Assembly (NCBI RefSeq): GCF_030285925.1
Contig: NZ_CP127251.1
Coordinates: 2,418,001 to 2,482,000 of the forward strand
Reading direction: 5' to 3'
DNA from: Devosia sp. YIM 151766
GTDB taxonomy: Bacteria > Pseudomonadota > Alphaproteobacteria > Rhizobiales > Devosiaceae
DNA: 64,000 bases
A program made the translations under genes and the position numbers. This document shows positions 43,424 to 52,144 of the stretch, in pieces. A model generated the notes under the pieces. It searched no databases, was not told the DNA's origin, and worked only from the letters and a program-made list of their open reading frames with translations. Within the stretch, counting starts at the first letter, position 1. Each line of letters begins with the position of its first letter.

Positions 43424-43449
43424 CCCTCGGGTCAAGCCCGAGGGTGACG
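43424..43449. repeat. REP-like palindrome, second copy
   Basis: CCCTCGGG-TCAAG-CCCGAGGG followed by TGAC, a single hairpin sharing the core CCCTCG..TC.AG..CGAGGGTGAC with the repeat at 28554-28629. It lies in the 313-base gap between the MotB-like gene and pal. The rest of that gap shows only the pal upstream region. Confidence 0.6.
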
Positions 43450-43598
43450 CGCTTTGGTGGATTCATCCCCTTTAACCTTAACGCCCAGGCGCTCTCCCGC
43501 TGTGGCCGAAGGGCAACATCACAAAAAAGCCCCGATTCCTGCCACATCCGCGCCCCAATAGGCAAAGATTAACCACGTTGGCACACCGGCTTTTAAGA

Positions 43599-43624
43599 TT
43601 AAGCGCGGTAAATGCTGCGCTTAA
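43599..43624. promoter_or_regulatory. inverted repeat upstream of pal
   Basis: TTAAGCGC (43599-43606) and GCGCTTAA (43617-43624) with a ten-base spacer, 25 bases before the pal GTG. It could be an operator or a leader hairpin; TTAA half-sites recall CtrA sites but the spacing is not TTAA-N7-TTAA. Confidence 0.35.
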
Positions 43625-43648
43625 GATTGTAGCTTTCAGGAGCCTCAC

Positions 43649-44143
43649 GTGGTCATCCCCGCACCCATCAACAATGTTCTGCGCGCCGCCGCGATGATGC
43701 TGTTCGTCATCGTGCTTGCCGCTTGTTCCCGCAGCGCCACCGATAATGTCGGTCTGACCGGCGTCGGCAATACCGGCGCCGGCGCGCCGGGCAGCCAGCA
43801 GGAATTCATCGTCACCGTCGGCGATCGCGTCTTTTTCACCACCGATTCCAGCTCGCTGACCAGCGAAGCCATGGCCACGCTGGACAAGCAGGCCCAATGG
43901 CTCAACCAATATGCCAATTACCGCGTGATGATCGAAGGCCATGCCGACGAACGCGGCACCCGCGAATATAATATCGCGCTCGGCGCCCGCCGGTCCTCGG
44001 TGGTGGTCAATTATCTGGTCAGCCGCGGCGTCAATGCCCAGCGCATCACCAGCCAGTCCTTCGGCAAGGAACGCCCGGTCGCCATCTGCAACGACATTTC
44101 CTGCTGGAGCCAGAACCGCCGCGCGGTCACCGTGGTCCAGTAA
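43649..44143 (+). CDS. pal: peptidoglycan-associated lipoprotein Pal
   Basis: 164 residues from GTG at 43649, with AGGAG six bases upstream. Lipobox VLAAC (C26) marks an outer-membrane lipoprotein. The OmpA domain has the Pal signature VMIEGHADERGTREYNIALG. It links the outer membrane to peptidoglycan and binds TolB. Here it stands apart from tolQRAB (about 20 kb away) but together with cpoB. Confidence 0.96.
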   Translation: MVIPAPINNVLRAAAMMLFVIVLAACSRSATDNVGLTGVGNTGAGAPGSQQEFIVTVGDRVFFTTDSSSLTSEAMATLDKQAQWLNQYANYRVMIEGHADERGTREYNIALGARRSSVVVNYLVSRGVNAQRITSQSFGKERPVAICNDISCWSQNRRAVTVVQ

Positions 44144-44197
44144 GAGACACGGCTTTTCATCAAAGCCGACCTGATCCAGTGCAAACTGGAGGCAAGA

Positions 44198-44237
44198 GCG
44201 CCCGGAGCCCCTAAAAAGGCCCGGGTGCTTTCTTTTT
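44198..44237 (+). terminator. terminator after pal
   Basis: GCGCCCGG (44198-44205) pairs with CCCGGGTGC (44220-44228) around a loop that includes CCTAAAAAGG, followed by TTTCTTTTT. cpoB begins 70 bases later. Confidence 0.75.
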
Positions 44238-44306
44238 ACCAAAATTGCCCTTTATCGGCACCGGGAAAGAACCCATCTTGGCTGGCAGCAACATTGGAGA
44301 CCAGGC

Positions 44307-45275
44307 TTGACCTTAGGACGAATTTCAAAATGGAGCGGCGTGGCGCTATGCGCTCTCGGCCTTGGCCTGGCGGCCAATGGCGTCCAGGCGCAGACCCTGC
44401 CGCCGCAACGCATGCTCGTCGCCCAGGCCGACAGCGCCCAGGTCATGGTGCGCATCCAGCAGATGGAGGAGCAGATCCGCCTGCTCAATGGCCAGATCGA
44501 GGGACTGACCTTCCAGCTCACCCAATTGCAGGAAATCCTCAACCGCTTCCAGGAAGACAGCGAATTCCGCTTCGAGCAGCTGGAAGGCGGTGCGCCGGGA
44601 AAAACTGAGGCGGCAACCCCACCAGGCGGCGCGACGCAGCCTGAGGCGTTGCCGCAGGACCCTGCCCCATCCACCGACGAAACCGTTTCCCCCACCATCA
44701 TCCCCGAGCAGGGGGTGCGGCCACTGCCGGGCGAGCAGGAATTCGATCCTTCCTTCGACGACGGCTCCATCGGCGAATCGTCCGATCCGCTGGTGGGCAC
44801 CGGCCAGGCGGGAGGCATCGACCTCATCACCGGCCAGCCGCTCAATCTCAGCTATGATCCCCGCGCCGAGGCCAGCGGCAATCCCGACGCCGATGCGCAG
44901 TTCCGGGCCGGCTATGAAGCGCTGATCAACGGCGATTACGATTTCGCCGAGCAGCAATTCGGCCAGTTCCTGGAACTCTATCCGGACAATCCCCAGGCGG
45001 CCGACGCCGCCAATTGGCTGGGCGAGGCGCTGATGGCCCGCTCGGCCTATGCCGAAGCGGCGGACGTGCTGGTGGAAGCCTATCAGAAGAATGCCGACCA
45101 TCCGCGGGCGCCGGACCTGCTGCTCAAGCTGGGCATGTCGCTTTCCGGCGTGGGCGAGCGCGAAACCGCCTGCCGCACCTTCGCCGAGATCGAGCGGCGC
45201 TATACCGACACCATTCCGGCCTTCCAGACCCGGCTGGCCGAGGAGAAGACCCGGGCCGAATGTCCGCCGGCCTGA
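44307..45275 (+). CDS. cpoB: cell division coordinator CpoB (YbgF)
   Basis: 322 residues from TTG at 44307; GGAG seven bases upstream and the signal peptide that results (cleavage after VQA) decide this start. An N-terminal coiled coil (about 40-90, VRIQQMEEQIRLLNGQIEGL) trimerises the protein. A low-complexity linker and a C-terminal TPR domain (from about 190, AQFRAGYEALINGDYDFAEQ) follow. It coordinates septal wall synthesis with Tol-Pal constriction. It overlaps tilS by 16 bases. Confidence 0.93.
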   Translation: MTLGRISKWSGVALCALGLGLAANGVQAQTLPPQRMLVAQADSAQVMVRIQQMEEQIRLLNGQIEGLTFQLTQLQEILNRFQEDSEFRFEQLEGGAPGKTEAATPPGGATQPEALPQDPAPSTDETVSPTIIPEQGVRPLPGEQEFDPSFDDGSIGESSDPLVGTGQAGGIDLITGQPLNLSYDPRAEASGNPDADAQFRAGYEALINGDYDFAEQQFGQFLELYPDNPQAADAANWLGEALMARSAYAEAADVLVEAYQKNADHPRAPDLLLKLGMSLSGVGERETACRTFAEIERRYTDTIPAFQTRLAEEKTRAECPPA

Positions 45276-46534
45276 CCGCCGGCCTGCGCGATCCGGCGAT
45301 GCTGGCGCGTCTTTTCGCGCCGGCTGCCGCCGAGCCGGCCATCGGCCTTGCCGTTTCCGGCGGGCCGGACAGTCTGGCGCTGATGCTCCTGGCCCGGAAC
45401 TGGGCCGCCGGCCTGGCCAATGCTCCCAGGCTCTTCGTTTATAGCCTCGACCATGGATTGCGCCGCGAAGCGGCGGACGAAATGGCCATGGTGCTCAACA
45501 TCGCGGCCCAAGCAGGCCTGCCGGCGCGCGGACTGGCCTGGACCGGCCCAAAGCCGGAAACCGGCCTGCAGGAGGCGGCGCGCCAGGCGCGCTACCGGCT
45601 GATCGGCGAGGCCATGCGCGCCGATGGCGCCACCCTGTTGCTCACCGCCCATCACCGCGCCGACCAGGCCGAAACCGTGCTGATGCGGCTGGCTCATGGC
45701 AGCGGCATCGAGGGGCTCAAGGCCATGACGCCGCTGGCCCATGTCGAAGGCCTGCGCATCTTCCGCCCCCTGCTCGATATCGAGCCGGCCATTCTCGCCG
45801 CTTTGGTGGACGAGGCCGGCCTGGTGGCCGCCCGGGATCCCTCCAACGACGATACCAGCTATGAGCGCGTCCGCTGGCGCCAGCTATTGCCGGCCCTGGC
45901 CGAGGAAGGGCTGGACAGCGCCGTCCTGTCGCGCTTCGCCACCCGGATGGCGGAGGCCGACGCGGCCTTGACCGAGATGGCCGGGCCGGTCTTTGCCGAA
46001 TTGGTCGGGTTTGACGGTTTCGGCGCCGCCACCCTGCCCTTGGCCGCCCTGCAAAGCCTCAGCCCCGCGATCGGCAGGCGGGTTCTGGGCCGGGTACTCA
46101 AGATTGTCGGCGGCCGCCAGAAACCGCGGGCCCTTGGCCAGGTGGAACGGCTTTACGACCAGATCGCCGACCACGGATTGCCCCGCGCCGTCACGCTGCT
46201 GGGCGCCGTGGTCCGGCTCCGGGGCGACAGGCTGGCCATCGCGCGCGAACCGGGCCGGGCCCTGCCCGAAGACCGGGAACTGCCGCCGGACGGCGAACTG
46301 GTCTGGGACCGGCGCTTCCGCATCGCCAATCGGTCCGGCACTATCGGCCTCGTCGCCGGCGCCACCGATGCCATGCCGCGCCACCAGCTCGAAAGCCTGT
46401 TGGGCGTCAAGGTCGCCAGTCCCACCGAAGCCATCCGCACCGCCCCGCTGGTGCGCGACGCCGATGGAAACCTCCTGGCGCTGGGCAATTGGTCGTTCGA
46501 TGAGCGGGTGCGTATGGAATTTCTGATTGACTGA
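45260..46534 (+). CDS. tilS: tRNA(Ile)-lysidine synthase
   Basis: 424 residues from ATG at 45260. The PP-loop ATP site is AVSGGPDSLALMLLA, followed by YSLDHGLRREAADE and LLTAHHRADQAETVLMRL. It puts lysidine on the wobble base of tRNA-Ile(CAU). The start lies within the cpoB end, as common in alphaproteobacteria. ftsH, which usually follows tilS, is not here; argB follows instead. Confidence 0.95.
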   Translation: MSAGLTAGLRDPAMLARLFAPAAAEPAIGLAVSGGPDSLALMLLARNWAAGLANAPRLFVYSLDHGLRREAADEMAMVLNIAAQAGLPARGLAWTGPKPETGLQEAARQARYRLIGEAMRADGATLLLTAHHRADQAETVLMRLAHGSGIEGLKAMTPLAHVEGLRIFRPLLDIEPAILAALVDEAGLVAARDPSNDDTSYERVRWRQLLPALAEEGLDSAVLSRFATRMAEADAALTEMAGPVFAELVGFDGFGAATLPLAALQSLSPAIGRRVLGRVLKIVGGRQKPRALGQVERLYDQIADHGLPRAVTLLGAVVRLRGDRLAIAREPGRALPEDRELPPDGELVWDRRFRIANRSGTIGLVAGATDAMPRHQLESLLGVKVASPTEAIRTAPLVRDADGNLLALGNWSFDERVRMEFLID

Positions 46535-46675
46535 CATTTCATGTGCGCAACATGGCGTGAGAAACGCCATGAGGCCTATCGGGGCTGTGCAAGAAATTTA
46601 TCCGCATTGCCGATTTAAACCCCCGGCAAAATCGAATAGACCCTTTCCCCGACCGTCCTGAGGAGCCCCTGAGCC

Positions 46676-47578
46676 ATGTCCAACGATAATCCGTCCACCG
46701 ACCGGTTCAGCCACGATGCGGGCATCCTGGCCCAGGCCCTGCCCTATATGCAGCGCTATGAGGGCAAGACCGTCGTGGTGAAATATGGCGGCCATGCCAT
46801 GGGCGATCCCGCGCTGGGCCAGGCTTTCGCCCGCGATATCGCCCTGCTCAAGCAATCCAAGGTCAATCCCATCGTCGTACATGGCGGCGGTCCGCAGATC
46901 GCGTCCATGCTCAAGAATCTGGGCATCGAATCCAAGTTCGAGGGCGGCCTGCGCGTCACCGACGCCCGCACCATGGAAGTGGTCGAGATGGTCCTGGCCG
47001 GCTCGATCAACAAGGAAATCGTCGCCCTGATCAATGCCGAAGGCGAATGGGCCATCGGGCTATGCGGCAAGGACGGCAATATGGTCTTCGCCAAAAAGGC
47101 GGAAAAGACCGTCAAGGACCCCGGCTCCAATATCGAACGCGTGCTCGATCTGGGCTTTGTCGGCGAGCCGGTGGAGGTGGATCGGACCTTGCTCGATCTG
47201 CTGGCGCGCTCGGAAATGATCCCGGTCATCGCCCCGGTGGCGCCGGGCCATGACGGCAATACCTATAATATCAACGCCGATACCTTTGCCGGCGCCATTG
47301 CCGGCTCGCTGGGCGCCAAGCGCCTCCTGTTCCTCACCGACGTGCCCGGTGTGCTCGACCGGCAAGGCAAACTGATGCCGGAGCTGACGGTGCGCGAAGC
47401 CAAGGCGCTGATCGCCGACGGCACCATTTCCGGCGGCATGATCCCCAAGGTCGAAACCTGCCTCGAAGCGCTGGACAATGGCGTAGAGGGGGTGGTGATC
47501 CTCAATGGCAAGACGCCGCATGTCGTGCTGGTGGAATTGTTCACCGAGCACGGCGCCGGCACGCTGATCGTGCGCTGA
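46676..47578 (+). CDS. argB: acetylglutamate kinase
   Basis: 300 residues. Substrate and phosphate loops [11 protein letters not shown] and VVHGGGPQI, then the C-terminal [14 protein letters not shown]. It catalyses the second step of arginine synthesis and is normally feedback-inhibited by arginine. In many relatives argB follows engB; here it has moved next to tilS, with its own leader region of about 140 bases. Confidence 0.96.
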   Translation: MSNDNPSTDRFSHDAGILAQALPYMQRYEGKTVVVKYGGHAMGDPALGQAFARDIALLKQSKVNPIVVHGGGPQIASMLKNLGIESKFEGGLRVTDARTMEVVEMVLAGSINKEIVALINAEGEWAIGLCGKDGNMVFAKKAEKTVKDPGSNIERVLDLGFVGEPVEVDRTLLDLLARSEMIPVIAPVAPGHDGNTYNINADTFAGAIAGSLGAKRLLFLTDVPGVLDRQGKLMPELTVREAKALIADGTISGGMIPKVETCLEALDNGVEGVVILNGKTPHVVLVELFTEHGAGTLIVR

Positions 47579-47648
47579 ATGGAACGCCGCGCCCCCCGGC
47601 CCGGTTGTCACCGCGGACGTCACGGCCAGCCGCGGAGCGAATAGCCTC

Positions 47649-48425
47649 TTGGGACCAGAGTTCTTCATCTTCGCAGCCGTGGGCTTCTTCGCCCAGATCG
47701 TCGACGGGGCGCTGGGCATGGCCTATGGCGTGGTCTCTTCCACCATGCTGCTGGCCTTCGGCGTGCCGCCCGCCGCCGCCTCGGCGAGCGTCCATGCCGC
47801 CGAAATGTTCACCACGGCCGCCTCGGCCACCAGCCATGTCAGCCACCGCAATGTGAACTGGCGGCTGTTCTGGCGCCTGGCGCCAGCGGGCATTCTGGGC
47901 GGCATTCTGGGAACCTATGTGCTGACCGCCATCGACGGCGCGGTCCTGCGCCCCTTCGTCACCATCTATCTCGGCCTGCTCGGCATCTATATCCTCTTCC
48001 GCGCCTTCCGCATTCGCGGCGCCTATAAAGACCCCAGAACCCGCATCGTGCTGCCGCTGGGCGTGGCCGGCGGTTTTGTCGACGCGGCGGGCGGCGGCGG
48101 CTGGGGGCCTATCGTCACCTCCAGCCTGATCGGCTCCGGCGGCGCGCCGCGTTATGTCGTGGGCACGGTCAATACGGTGGAATTCTTCGTCACCACCGCC
48201 GTCTCCATCGCCTTCGTCACCGCGCTCCTGACCGGCCATTGGGAAGAGGCCGATGGCATAGAGCGCCATATCTGGTCGGTGGCCGGCCTGGTCGTGGGCG
48301 GCGTCCTGGCAGCGCCGCTGGCCGGCTTCGTCGTGCGCATGATCCCGGCCCAGCGGCTGATGATGCTGGTCGGCGGTCTCGTCATGGCCCTGGCCTGTTT
48401 CCAGACCTGGCAATTGCTGAGCTGA
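47649..48425 (+). CDS. TauE/SafE-family permease
   Basis: 258 residues from TTG at 47649; GGAG lies 11 bases upstream. Eight or so hydrophobic segments; the family signatures are GFFAQIVDGALGMAYG and GFVDAAGGGGWGPIVTSSLI. Members export sulfite, sulfoacetate or related anions, or take up organosulfur compounds. No sulfur gene is nearby, so the substrate is unknown. Confidence 0.88.
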   Translation: MGPEFFIFAAVGFFAQIVDGALGMAYGVVSSTMLLAFGVPPAAASASVHAAEMFTTAASATSHVSHRNVNWRLFWRLAPAGILGGILGTYVLTAIDGAVLRPFVTIYLGLLGIYILFRAFRIRGAYKDPRTRIVLPLGVAGGFVDAAGGGGWGPIVTSSLIGSGGAPRYVVGTVNTVEFFVTTAVSIAFVTALLTGHWEEADGIERHIWSVAGLVVGGVLAAPLAGFVVRMIPAQRLMMLVGGLVMALACFQTWQLLS

Positions 48426-48490
48426 AGCGCCGACGCTGTTGACTTTTCGCCCCTGCGGGCGTCCATCACCGGCAGTTTCCGGAGCCCGCC

Positions 48491-50017
48491 ATGACCGATT
48501 ATATCCGCAAGATCCTGACCTCCTCGGTCTATGAAGTGGCCGAGCAGACCCCGCTCGAGCCCATGGAACTGCTCTCCGAACGGCTCGGACGCGATATTCT
48601 GGTCAAGCGCGAGGATTTGCAGCCGGTCTTCTCCTTCAAGATTCGCGGCGCCCATAACCGCATCGTGCATCTGAGCGCCGGCGAGCGCGCCCGCGGCGTC
48701 ATCTGCGCCTCGGCCGGCAACCACGCCCAGGGCGTGGCGCTGTCGGCGACCCGGCTGGGCATCCGCTCCGTCATCGTCATGCCCACGACCACCCCGCTCA
48801 TCAAGGTCAATGCGGTCAAGCGCCTGGGCGGCGAGGTGGTGCTGTTCGGCGACGGTTTCGACGCGGCCCGCGCCCATGCGGCTGGGCTGGCCGAACGGCA
48901 CGGCTATGTCTTCGTCCATCCCTTCGACGATCCCGATGTCATTGCCGGCCAGGGCACGGTGGGGCTCGAACTGATGCGTCAGCATCCCGAGCCCATCGGC
49001 GCCATCTATGTGCCCATAGGCGGCGGCGGGCTCGCCGCCGGCATTGCCAGCTTCGTCAAATTCCTGCGCCCCGACATCCGCGTCATCGGCGTCGAACCGG
49101 AGGAAGCGGCCAGCATGAAGGCCGCCATCGCCGCCGGTAGACCGGTGCCGCTCGACCAGGTGGGCCTGTTCGCCGATGGCGTGGCGGTGCGCCAGGTCGG
49201 CGAGGAAACCTTCCGCCTCTGCCGCGACCTGCTCGACGACATCGTCACCGTCAGCACCGACGAGATCTGCGCCGCCATCAAGGATATTTTCGACGATCAC
49301 CGCGCCATTACCGAGCCGGCTGGGGCGCTGGCCCTGGCCGGCCTGCGGCGCGACGTCGAGAACGGTACCGCGCCCCAGGGCGCGCTCATCGCCATCAATT
49401 CGGGCGCCAATGTCAATTTCGATCGCCTGCGCCATGTCGCCGAACGCGCCGAGATCGGCGAGCGGGCCGAGGCGCTGCTGGCCGTGACCATCCCGGAACG
49501 GCCCGGCTCCTATCGCGCCTTCATCCGCCTGATCGGCCAGCGCGCCATCACCGAATTCAATTATCGCTTCGCCCCCGGCGCCAGCGCCAATATCTTTGTC
49601 GGGGTCAAGCTCTCGGGCGGCGATGCGGAAAAACGCGAGATCATCGCGCTGCTCGAAGCCCATGGCCTGGGCGTTACCGACATGACCGACAACGAGGTCG
49701 CCAAGCTCCATGTGCGCTATATGGTGGGCGGCCGGGTCGCCGGCCTCGCCGACGAAAGAGTGTTCCGTTTCCAGTTCCCGGAGCGGCCGGGAGCGCTGCT
49801 GAAATTCCTCGAAGGGCTCAACGATTCCTGGAACATCTCCCTGTTTCACTACCGCAATCACGGCGCCGATTACGGGCGGGTGCTGGTGGGCATCCAGGTA
49901 TCCGAAGACACCCGCGCCGACCTGCTGGCCCATATCGACGCCATCGGCTTCCCCTATTGGGACGAAACCGAAAATCCGGCCTATCGGCAATTCCTCGATC
50001 TGGGCGACGCATTTTAG
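48491..50017 (+). CDS. ilvA: threonine ammonia-lyase (biosynthetic type)
   Basis: 508 residues. PLP lysine in FSFKIRGAHN (K50), glycine loop GGGGLAAGIA, and two C-terminal ACT-like regulatory segments (about 330-400 and 420-500), marking the isoleucine-regulated biosynthetic enzyme rather than the catabolic one. It makes 2-oxobutanoate for isoleucine synthesis. It has its own ATG 65 bases after the permease. Confidence 0.95.
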   Translation: MTDYIRKILTSSVYEVAEQTPLEPMELLSERLGRDILVKREDLQPVFSFKIRGAHNRIVHLSAGERARGVICASAGNHAQGVALSATRLGIRSVIVMPTTTPLIKVNAVKRLGGEVVLFGDGFDAARAHAAGLAERHGYVFVHPFDDPDVIAGQGTVGLELMRQHPEPIGAIYVPIGGGGLAAGIASFVKFLRPDIRVIGVEPEEAASMKAAIAAGRPVPLDQVGLFADGVAVRQVGEETFRLCRDLLDDIVTVSTDEICAAIKDIFDDHRAITEPAGALALAGLRRDVENGTAPQGALIAINSGANVNFDRLRHVAERAEIGERAEALLAVTIPERPGSYRAFIRLIGQRAITEFNYRFAPGASANIFVGVKLSGGDAEKREIIALLEAHGLGVTDMTDNEVAKLHVRYMVGGRVAGLADERVFRFQFPERPGALLKFLEGLNDSWNISLFHYRNHGADYGRVLVGIQVSEDTRADLLAHIDAIGFPYWDETENPAYRQFLDLGDAF

Positions 50018-50112
50018 CCCCATGTCCTTGCAATTGGCGGGACAAGCGGCAATTTTCAAATGACGGCGCCGGGGCGCAACTGCCCCGATTTTCAATATTG
50101 AGGGAATGGACG

Positions 50113-51333
50113 ATGAAGACGATGCAGACAAAGGGCCTCATGCTGGCCACCGGCCTGGCCACGCTGGCGATGATGCAGCCCGCCATGGCGCTGGACGCCG
50201 ACGCCTTCATCGATCGCATCGAGACGGTCTATCAGGCCAATGGCTACGAATTCAGCTTCGGCCCGGCCAGCGTCCAGGGCAGCGATGTCATTGTCGAGGG
50301 CGTCCGGATCGGCATTGCCGGCGTCGACGAAGAACCCACCCAGTTCGATATCACGCTGACCTTTACCGGCGTCGAGGAATACGAGGACGGCAGCTTCACC
50401 GCCCGGGAATTGCGCATTCCCGACATCGACACCGAATTCGCCAGCGATCCGGTCGGGCATGTCAGCCTTACCGGCATGGTGGCGCAGGATATCTGGCTGC
50501 CGCCCGAGGGCGATACCAGCGCGGAATCGCTGATGCAGACCGTTGCCCGGGTCGCGACCGGTCCATTGGTCGTCAGCCGCGACGGCGCCGAGATCATCAG
50601 GATCGAAAGCATGGAAATGCTCTCGGACTTTTCCTACGCCGCCGACGAATCCCTCGAAAGCGTCCGCTCGGATGTCTCGATCGCCAATATCTGGGCCGAT
50701 CTGTCCATTATAGGCGAGGACGAACCCGAGACCGCCGCTATCATCGAGGCGCTGGGCCTCGACACGGTCAGCGGCAACATCACCCAGTCGATGAGCTGGA
50801 CCATGGAGGACGGACATCTGGCGATCGAGCAGCTTCTGCTCGATTTCGCCGATATCGGCGCGTTGGATTTCACCTTCGAGATCACCGGCTTCACCATGGA
50901 CGTGCTCGACAAGGTCTATGCCATGCAGGCGCTGGATCTCGAATCGACCAGCGAGGAAGCCCAGGCCCGGCAGATGATGACCGGCATGGAAATCGCCCAG
51001 GCCCTGAGCATTGTCAGCGCCTCGGTCCGCTATGACGATGCCGGGCTGGCCGGCAATCTCCTCGACATGTTCGCGGCCCAGTCCGGTGTCGGCCGCGCCC
51101 AGTTCGTCGAAGTCATCAAGCCCATGGTTCCCGCCATGATCGGCCAGGCCGGCGTGCCCGCCCTGACCGAACTGGTCGTTCCCCAGGTGAATGCCTTCCT
51201 CGACGATCCGCAGAGCTTCGAGATCGCCGTGGCGCCGCCCAGCCCCACCAGCTTCCTGGTCCTGGCCGCCGCGGCCGCCAATCCGGCCGGCCTGATCACG
51301 GCCCTGGGGCTGACGGTCGCGGCCAACCAGTAA
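50113..51333 (+). CDS. exported protein, unknown function
   Basis: 406 residues from ATG at 50113 (MKTMQTKGLMLATGLATLAM), a signal peptide with cleavage after AMA. The mature protein is strongly acidic and built of repeated beta-like units (VIVEGVRIGIAG, FTARELRIPDI, AEIIRIESMEM), as in periplasmic lipid-transfer or AsmA-like solenoids, ending in a hydrophobic stretch (FLVLAAAAANPAGLITALGL). No family recognised with certainty. A strong hairpin follows. Confidence 0.6.
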   Translation: MKTMQTKGLMLATGLATLAMMQPAMALDADAFIDRIETVYQANGYEFSFGPASVQGSDVIVEGVRIGIAGVDEEPTQFDITLTFTGVEEYEDGSFTARELRIPDIDTEFASDPVGHVSLTGMVAQDIWLPPEGDTSAESLMQTVARVATGPLVVSRDGAEIIRIESMEMLSDFSYAADESLESVRSDVSIANIWADLSIIGEDEPETAAIIEALGLDTVSGNITQSMSWTMEDGHLAIEQLLLDFADIGALDFTFEITGFTMDVLDKVYAMQALDLESTSEEAQARQMMTGMEIAQALSIVSASVRYDDAGLAGNLLDMFAAQSGVGRAQFVEVIKPMVPAMIGQAGVPALTELVVPQVNAFLDDPQSFEIAVAPPSPTSFLVLAAAAANPAGLITALGLTVAANQ

Positions 51334-51342
51334 CGTGTTTTT

Positions 51343-51367
51343 GCGGGAGCCGGCCACCGGCTCCCGC
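51343..51367. terminator. GC-rich hairpin after the exported protein
   Basis: GCGGGAGCCGG-CCA-CCGGCTCCCGC, perfect 11-base stem. No T-run follows on the plus strand (the T-run precedes it), so termination efficiency is uncertain. Confidence 0.5.
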
Positions 51368-51412
51368 ATCGCCTCTGATGAAGCGTTTATCTTTTTGTGG
51401 CATCATGCCGCC

Positions 51413-52102
51413 ATGTCCATGTTTTCCAGCTTCAGCCATGTCACCGAATGGGTGTTCGATCTCGACAACACCCTCTATCCCCGCCAATGCAATCTGTTCG
51501 CGCAGATCGATATCCGCATCACCCATTATGTGATGGATATCACCCGGCTGGATTTCGCCGCCGCCCGCATCCTGCAGAAGAATTATTACCGCGATTTCGG
51601 CACCACGCTGAACGGGCTGATGCAGCAGCACAGCATCGATCCCAACCATTTCCTCAACAATGTCCACGCCATCGACTATTCCCCGGTCGATCCGCATCCC
51701 GAACTGGTCGATGCCATCCGCGCCCTGCCCGGCCGGAAATTCATCCTCACCAATGGCGATACCGGCCATGCCCGCTCGGTGCTGTCGCGCCTGGGCGGCA
51801 CCGACCTTTTCGAAGACGTCCACGATATCCGCGCCATGACCTTCGTGCCCAAGCCGCACCGCGCGGCCTATGACGGCTTCTTCGCCCGCCACGGCATCGA
51901 CCCGACCCGCGCCATCATGTTCGACGATCTGGAGAAGAACCTCGTCGTGCCGCACGAAATGGGCATGGCCACGGTTCAGGTGGTAGCCGGCGACGATTTT
52001 GTTCATGAACAGATCGATGCCTGGGAGATGGACCGGGCCGATGGCCCGCATGTGCATCACGTCACCGCCGATCTGGCCGGTTTTCTGCGCAATCTGCGTT
52101 AG
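51413..52102 (+). CDS. pyrimidine 5'-nucleotidase (HAD family)
   Basis: 229 residues from ATG at 51413. HAD motifs: FDLDNTLYP (D16, D18), ILTNGD, KPHRAAYDGF and IMFDDLEKNL. The family member, conserved next to argB/dapD in alphaproteobacteria, dephosphorylates pyrimidine nucleotides. The frame is open 26 codons upstream through the preceding hairpin, which is not coding. Confidence 0.9.
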   Translation: MSMFSSFSHVTEWVFDLDNTLYPRQCNLFAQIDIRITHYVMDITRLDFAAARILQKNYYRDFGTTLNGLMQQHSIDPNHFLNNVHAIDYSPVDPHPELVDAIRALPGRKFILTNGDTGHARSVLSRLGGTDLFEDVHDIRAMTFVPKPHRAAYDGFFARHGIDPTRAIMFDDLEKNLVVPHEMGMATVQVVAGDDFVHEQIDAWEMDRADGPHVHHVTADLAGFLRNLR

Positions 52103-52144
52103 GCCCTATTTCCGCCGCGCCGGCCGCGCGCTACATATTGCGCC

